Assembly: GCA_937900415.1 (NCBI GenBank) | Contig: CALCEY010000012.1 | Location: forward strand, 124,001-188,000 | DNA from: an uncultured Clostridia bacterium | Lineage (GTDB): Bacteria; Bacillota; Clostridia; Peptostreptococcales; Anaerovoracaceae | DNA length: 64,000 bases | Reading direction: 5' to 3' | Part shown: piece after piece, positions 59,939-64,000 of the stretch | How the letters are laid out: the number at the start of each line of letters is the position of its first letter | Numbering within the stretch: the first letter of the stretch is position 1 | The notes under the pieces: model-generated | What the model saw: only the letters and a program-made list of their open reading frames with translations | Told to the model about the DNA's origin: nothing | Database searches by the model: none | Made by a program: the position numbers and the translations under genes

Positions 59939-61309
59939 TTATTTGCCCAGACAAAATCTTTCAAAAACCTTTTCTATTATATCGCCTGAGGCTGTCTGTC
60001 CCGTTATTTCTCCGAGAAGTTCGTAACATCTGTTCACGTCTATTTCAATAAGTTCCAGCGGTTGACGCGCATTTGTCATATAAACAGCGTCCAACACACA
60101 CTGAGAAGCATCCTTCAAAATTTTTTCATGACGCACGTTGGTAACTAAAAGACTGTCTTTTTGGATCACCTTGCCCCCGTAAACGAGCTCTTCTATCTTC
60201 TCTGCCAACTGTTCCACTCCTTCGCCGGATGAAACAGAGCTTTCAATGACGAAAGAATTTCTTATCAATTCTTTGATTTTTTCTTCTGAAACCACAAGCC
60301 CCTTATCTTTTTTATTAAGGAGTACGATAGTCTTTCTGTCTCCTATATGCCGTATTATTTCAAAATCCTCCGGGCGAAGTTCTTCGCTGCCGTCAACAAC
60401 AAATATTATCAAATCAGCATTATTGAAAGATTCCTTGCTTTTACTTATACCTATCTGTTCTATAACGTCATCGGTATCATGTATTCCGGCAGTATCAGTT
60501 AAAATAACAGGAATATCTTTTATAGTTAAAGCTTCTTCTATCGTATCTCTGGTTGTTCCCGGTATATCGGTTACTATAGCTCTGTTTTCACCGATGAGAG
60601 CATTCATGAGGGATGATTTCCCTACGTTTGGTTTTCCCACTATGGAAACCTTCAAGCCTTCGTTTATTATTCTTCCTGTATCTGCCGTACTGAGAATTTG
60701 ATTTATATCCACAGAAATCTGTTTCAAATTTTCCGAAAGTTTTTCATAAGTTATTTCTTCTATATCCTCATCCGGATAATCTATATTAACAGCGATATTC
60801 ACAAGAATATCCACAAGTTTTTCTCTTATTTTCTTTATTTTTTCAGAAAAAACTCCCTCGAGCTGATTCAAAGCAACGTCAAAACTTTTATCAGTCTTTG
60901 CCTTTATCAAATCTATAACGGCCTCTGCCTGAGTAAGGTCCAGTCTGCCATTGAGAAAAGCTCTCTTTGTAAATTCTCCTCTTTCGGCAAGTCTGGCTCC
61001 GCTTTCAAGAACAAGAGAGAGTATCTTTCTAAGAGAAACTATGCTTCCGTGACACTGAATCTCCGCTACGTCCTCTGCGGTATAAGAAAAAGGTCCTTTC
61101 ATATAAACGGCCATAACTTCATCTATAACCTTATTATCTCTATAATCGACCACGTGTCCGTACGATAAAACCCTCGGCTTAATATTCCCGGAAACGGGTA
61201 TAAATACTTTTTCTAAAATATCGAGCGCCGTCTCTCCGCTTATTCTTATAATTCCTATTCCGCCTTCGCCTGCGGCTGTCGCTATGGCCGCAATAGTATC
61301 TTCTCTCAT
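59939..61309 (-). CDS. mnmE: tRNA modification GTPase MnmE
   Basis: A 456-aa GTPase partner of MnmG. It has an N-terminal tetrahydrofolate-binding domain (IRISGETALDILEKVF) and a G domain with GKPNVGKSSLMNALIG, DIPGTTRDTIEE, DTAGIHD and LLNKKDKG. The C-terminal motif CLGK carries the essential Cys. Confidence 0.97.
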   Translation of the reverse strand: MREDTIAAIATAAGEGGIGIIRISGETALDILEKVFIPVSGNIKPRVLSYGHVVDYRDNKVIDEVMAVYMKGPFSYTAEDVAEIQCHGSIVSLRKILSLVLESGARLAERGEFTKRAFLNGRLDLTQAEAVIDLIKAKTDKSFDVALNQLEGVFSEKIKKIREKLVDILVNIAVNIDYPDEDIEEITYEKLSENLKQISVDINQILSTADTGRIINEGLKVSIVGKPNVGKSSLMNALIGENRAIVTDIPGTTRDTIEEALTIKDIPVILTDTAGIHDTDDVIEQIGISKSKESFNNADLIIFVVDGSEELRPEDFEIIRHIGDRKTIVLLNKKDKGLVVSEEKIKELIRNSFVIESSVSSGEGVEQLAEKIEELVYGGKVIQKDSLLVTNVRHEKILKDASQCVLDAVYMTNARQPLELIEIDVNRCYELLGEITGQTASGDIIEKVFERFCLGK

Positions 61310-61399
61310 TTTTACCCTCTTTTCAGGATTATGGTTTTTTCTTTACAATTTTTAAAATATACAGTTTTCACAGAGTCTTCCACTGCCTTTATTAAAAAT

Positions 61400-61436
61400 T
61401 ACAAAGAGAGCTGCCTCTTGATGAGACAGCTCCTCT
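61400..61436 (-). terminator. Terminator after khpB
   Basis: AGAGGAGCTG pairs with CAGCTCTCTTT on the minus strand around a TCTCATCAAGAGG middle, followed by TTTGTAATTTTT. It lies a few bases beyond the khpB stop. Confidence 0.7.
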
Positions 61437-61440
61437 GCTA

Positions 61441-62247
61441 TTACTGTTTCAGCTCAATTATTACCCTTCTGTAAGGATCCTGTCCCTCGCTTCTTGTAAC
61501 AACCTTAGGATTGTTTTGAAGCGTCGAGTGAATAACTTTTCTTTCATAAGGATTCATAGGCTCAAGCTTAACGCTTCTTCTGGTCTTTACCACTTTAGAC
61601 GCAAGTCTCTGCGCCAAAGCTTCTAACGTTTTTTCTCTCTTCGCTCTGTAATTTTCAGCGTCTATTACAACTCTGGTATATTTTTCCTTGTCTTTGTTTA
61701 CAACGAGACTTGTAAGATACTGAATCGCGTCTAGCGTCTGACCTCTCTTACCTATTATAGTTCCAGAGTCTTTTCCCTGTATATTTATATAAAGCGCTTC
61801 TTCGCCTTCCTTTGCAGTTATATCAAGAGAAAGACCCATCTCACCTGTAACTTCCCTTAAGAAATCAAGTGCCGTATGATTTTCGCAGACTTTAAGATTT
61901 TCCTCAGGAAGCTCTTTCAAAAGTAAAGCCTCTTCTTTTTTTTCTTCTTTTGAAGATTCCTTTTCTATCTGCTTCTTTGATTCGTTGAATTTATTTTCGT
62001 TAAATTCTTTTTTATGTTCTCTGTATTCTCTTTTTGACGGTTCTGTTTTCTTAGGCTGAACCTTTTCTTCAGGTTTCTTCTTTTCAACTCTTACCAAAGC
62101 AAGCTTTGAACCTATTCCAAAGAAGCCCCTTGAAGGCTCTTCCAAAACAGTTACGTCAACCTCGTCTATAGTGAGTTTCAAATCGGCTAAAGCCAATTGA
62201 ACGGCTGTGTCGACATCTGTTCCCCACTTTTCAGAAAAATCTGACAT
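61441..62247 (-). CDS. khpB: RNA-binding protein KhpB (Jag/EloR)
   Basis: A 268-aa protein. A Jag N-terminal domain (about 1-55, ending RGFFGIGSKLALVRV) is followed by a long Lys/Glu-rich linker (about 58-115), a KH domain with GxxG (IGKRGQTLDAIQYLTSLV), and a C-terminal R3H (LEPMNPYERKVIHSTLQNNPKVVTRSEG). It regulates cell elongation through RNA binding in streptococci. It is encoded 24 bases after yidC. Confidence 0.95.
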   Translation of the reverse strand: MSDFSEKWGTDVDTAVQLALADLKLTIDEVDVTVLEEPSRGFFGIGSKLALVRVEKKKPEEKVQPKKTEPSKREYREHKKEFNENKFNESKKQIEKESSKEEKKEEALLLKELPEENLKVCENHTALDFLREVTGEMGLSLDITAKEGEEALYINIQGKDSGTIIGKRGQTLDAIQYLTSLVVNKDKEKYTRVVIDAENYRAKREKTLEALAQRLASKVVKTRRSVKLEPMNPYERKVIHSTLQNNPKVVTRSEGQDPYRRVIIELKQ

Positions 62248-62270
62248 ATTTCTTTTTCCTCCAATGTAAC

Positions 62271-62990
62271 TTATGCCCTTGCCGGTTTCTTTTTAGTCTT
62301 TTTTTTCGGTTTTGCTTCTTCTTTCATCTTCTTTTTAAGTTTAGCAAAACGTATATTATAGAAAATCTGTACAATTTGGCTTCCTGACCAATAAAGAGCC
62401 AAACCGGCAGGATAGCTTCTGGCCATCAAAAGAATCATGATAGGAAATATATATTTCATCATCATCATCATCGGCTTCATCTGCTGAGCCGAAGCTGATG
62501 AATTCACCTGACTCGTTTGAGAAAAAGCATAAGCTATAAATGTCGCAACGCCGGATATTATAGGCAATATCCACTTGTCCGGCTGCGCTAAATCGTTAAT
62601 CCATAAGAAAGATTCATGAACGGCAAGCAGCATTTTATCCGAGCCTATGTAATTCATCGGGTTTCTGAAAAGGGTAAAAAGACCCATTACAACTATCATT
62701 TGAATCAGCATAGGAAGACAGCCGCCATACATGCTTACGCCTTCTTCTTTGTAAAACTCTGCCATTTTTTGATTCATGAGAGCTTTATCTCTGCCATATT
62801 TTTGCTGGATTTCGTTCATTTTAGGCTGCAAAGCAGTCATCTTGCTCATTGATTTAATCTGCTTTGCATAAAAAGGATATAAAGCAAGCTTGATGATCAG
62901 CGTAAGAATAATTACAGATATACCGTAGCTTCCAACCAAATCATAAAGCCAGCTGAGTAAATATCCTAAAGGACTTGCTAAAATACCCAT
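62271..62990 (-). CDS. yidC: Membrane protein insertase YidC/OxaI
   Basis: A 239-aa insertase of the short Gram-positive kind, with five membrane helices (residues about 10-30, 85-110, 130-155 and 170-200 among them). Motif LALYPFYAKQIKSMSKMTALQPKMNEIQQKYG gives the positively charged hydrophilic-groove region. The C-terminus is Lys-rich (KEEAKPKKKTKKK), which aids ribosome contact. No lipobox is seen at the N-terminus. It is encoded after yidD in the rpmH-rnpA-yidD-yidC order. Confidence 0.96.
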   Translation of the reverse strand: MGILASPLGYLLSWLYDLVGSYGISVIILTLIIKLALYPFYAKQIKSMSKMTALQPKMNEIQQKYGRDKALMNQKMAEFYKEEGVSMYGGCLPMLIQMIVVMGLFTLFRNPMNYIGSDKMLLAVHESFLWINDLAQPDKWILPIISGVATFIAYAFSQTSQVNSSASAQQMKPMMMMMKYIFPIMILLMARSYPAGLALYWSGSQIVQIFYNIRFAKLKKKMKEEAKPKKKTKKKPARA

Positions 62991-63002
62991 TAGTTTCCTC
63001 CA

Positions 63003-63233
63003 TCATTTTAAAGGATCATACCCGCCTTCATGCCACGGATGACACTTTAAAATACGTTTAATTCCCAAATAGCTACCTTTTATAACTCCATATTTTTCCA
63101 AAGCCTGAATAAAATATGTTGAGCAGGTAGGATAAAACCGGCAAGTTGAAGGAAAGAGCGGCGAAATAAATTTTTGGTAAAATCTGATCATCAAAATCAT
63201 AATTTTCTTAAAAAATATGCCTATATACTTCAT
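63003..63233 (-). CDS. yidD: Membrane protein insertion efficiency factor YidD
   Basis: A 76-aa protein with the family core YQKFISPLFPSTCRFYPTCSTYFIQALEKYG and KRILKCHPWHEGGYDP. It supports YidC function. Its start overlaps the rnpA stop by 4 bases. Confidence 0.97.
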   Translation of the reverse strand: MKYIGIFFKKIMILMIRFYQKFISPLFPSTCRFYPTCSTYFIQALEKYGVIKGSYLGIKRILKCHPWHEGGYDPLK

Positions 63234-63568
63234 TCCTTTATTACTCCGGTTCTTTTAAAAGCAGAGTATAGAGATTTCTCTACATCTGCCAGGCCTTTAC
63301 CGCAAATAGTGTTTCTGGCGATTATTATGAAATCATATCCGACGGGAAGCTTACTGATTAAGCCTCTGTAGCTTTCCTTCATCAATCGCTTTGCTCTGTT
63401 TCTTTTTACACTGTTTCCGACCTTTTTGCTTGCTAAAAACCCTGTTCTGTTATAGCCAAGCCTGTTGGCGCGGTAAAATAAAACGACATACTTATCGCCC
63501 ACCGACTTGCCCTTCTTGTAAATGCCGGAAAAATCTTTATTTTTCCTCAAAACATTATTTTTAAGCAT
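63230..63568 (-). CDS. rnpA: Ribonuclease P protein component
   Basis: A 112-aa basic protein subunit of RNase P. It has the RNR motif VKRNRAKRLMKESYR and the start LRKNKDFSGIYKKGKSVGDKYVVLFY. It is encoded 26 bases after rpmH and overlaps yidD. Confidence 0.97.
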   Translation of the reverse strand: MLKNNVLRKNKDFSGIYKKGKSVGDKYVVLFYRANRLGYNRTGFLASKKVGNSVKRNRAKRLMKESYRGLISKLPVGYDFIIIARNTICGKGLADVEKSLYSAFKRTGVIKE

Positions 63569-63594
63569 ACTTTTTTAAAACCTTAACAGAATAA

Positions 63595-63729
63595 TTAAGC
63601 GGAAAGTTTCTTTCTTCCTCTTGCTCTTCTTCTCTTAAGAACGTTTCTGCCGTTCTTCGTGCTCATTCTCTTTCTGAAGCCGTGTTCTTTCATTCTCTGT
63701 CTTTTTTTTGGCTGATAAGTTCTTTTCAT
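63595..63729 (-). CDS. rpmH: 50S ribosomal protein L34
   Basis: A 44-aa Arg/Lys-rich protein beginning MKRTYQPKKRQRMKEHGFRK, ending GRKKLSA. AAAGGAG lies 9 bases before the ATG. It is first in rpmH-rnpA-yidD-yidC and is read from the consensus promoter at 63803-63831. Confidence 0.97.
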   Translation of the reverse strand: MKRTYQPKKRQRMKEHGFRKRMSTKNGRNVLKRRRARGRKKLSA

Positions 63730-63762
63730 ATCTAAAGACTCCTTTCTAAATTATAATCTCTT

Positions 63763-63791
63763 TGTGCAAATCTAAATTTCAATTTTGCACA
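63763..63791 (-). promoter_or_regulatory. 5' hairpin in the rpmH leader
   Basis: TGTGCAAA (63763-63770) pairs with TTTGCACA (63784-63791). The stem would form at the extreme 5' end of the mRNA, since transcription should start near 63796. It may stabilise the message or control L34 synthesis. Confidence 0.6.
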
Positions 63792-63802
63792 TATGCTTAA
63801 AC

Positions 63803-63831
63803 ATTATACTTTAAAAGTGCTCAAATGTCAA
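63803..63831 (-). promoter_or_regulatory. Consensus sigma-A promoter of rpmH
   Basis: On the minus strand TTGACA (63826-63831), exactly 17 bases, then TATAAT (63803-63808). A full consensus match fits a highly expressed ribosomal operon. Confidence 0.93.
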
Positions 63832-63877
63832 TGTTTTTTGAAGTTTGCTTTTATAAATTGTTAATAGACGATTTAAT

Positions 63878-64000
63878 TTAACCATAATACTCATAATGTG
63901 TATCTTTATTCATAGGTACTATTGCATCGTAGGATTTAATCATAAGGCTTGCTCTTTTGTTTCCGGGAACGGCTACGGTGCTTCCGTATGACTGCCATTT
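63878..64000 (-). CDS. 3' end of an unidentified protein gene (partial)
   Basis: The last 41 residues (about SYGSTVAVPGNKRASLMI then KSYDAIVPMNKDTHYEYYG) of a protein whose 5' part lies beyond the window. I do not recognise the family; the beta-rich, Gly-poor ending suggests a secreted or surface domain. It points at rpmH in the same direction, with the rpmH promoter about 50 bases past its stop. It occupies the place where dnaA usually diverges from rpmH. Confidence 0.6.
   Translation of the reverse strand, partial: KWQSYGSTVAVPGNKRASLMIKSYDAIVPMNKDTHYEYYG

Overview
The window reads as a near-origin chromosomal segment of an anaerobic, amino-acid-fermenting, low-to-mid-GC Gram-positive of class Clostridia. 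An Anaerovoracaceae / Eubacteriales family XIII type is my best guess, but it is inferred from content and not proven. The evidence is the oxidative half of the Stickland ornithine pathway, a UGA-decoded selenoprotein, sporulation-associated yabP/yabQ, strong AGGAGG ribosome sites, and the conserved block spo0J-soj-noc-rsmG-mnmG-mnmE-khpB-yidC-yidD-rnpA-rpmH with a perfect parS site.

Layout. 0.2-7.6 kb: ornithine operon ord-ortA-ortB-oraS-oraE on the minus strand, behind a sigma-54 promoter and palindromic enhancer-like sites, next to the gene of its presumed PAS/AAA+/Fis activator. 7.7-15 kb: ArsR-type regulator, rlmH, walJ, rnhA and a large RND exporter with a coiled-coil insertion, followed by a repeat-bearing intergenic region. 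15-18.5 kb: thioredoxin, an OmpR/HisKA two-component system and a PepSY protein with a tandem 11-bp box at its promoter. 18.7-20.1 kb: CoA-transferase. 20.4-21 kb: tRNA-Arg(CCU) and the small selenoprotein. 21.2-27.7 kb: thiol/redox island (flavin reductase, TlpA-like protein, CcdA, TrxB, two thioredoxins, rhodanese) with Crp/Fnr and MerR regulators. 27.7-32 kb: GNAT protein plus a heterodimeric ABC exporter behind a MerR-type 19-bp-spacer promoter. 32.3-38.5 kb: tRNA-Pro(CGG), then a TetR-DUF308-MMPL-heptad-repeat operon. 38.5-64 kb is all minus strand: cell-surface and RNA-processing genes, yabP/yabQ/divIC, an M23 peptidase, dnaD/dnaB/rplI/gdpP, an SprT-like protein, and the origin-proximal segregation, tRNA-modification and membrane-insertion block. 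It ends with rpmH and the 3' end of an unidentified gene.

How the parts fit. Ornithine degradation yields alanine and acetyl-CoA, which a CoA-transferase of the kind at 18.8 kb could feed into short-chain acid formation. The thioredoxin system can supply reductant to cytoplasmic enzymes and, through CcdA and TlpA, to the outer face of the membrane. Three transport systems (RND, ABC pair, MMPL) lie close to their own regulators.

Most unusual points: the unannotated selenoprotein with a CxxU motif and SECIS-like hairpin; the repeated GCAAAT-N2-ATTTGC element that ties the ornithine operon to its activator; parS overlapping the noc stop codon; an exact 88-bp repeat pair upstream of sprT; a 41-bp repeat made of three small palindromes; the T-poor leader ahead of the ABC exporter genes; and the absence of dnaA next to rpmH.
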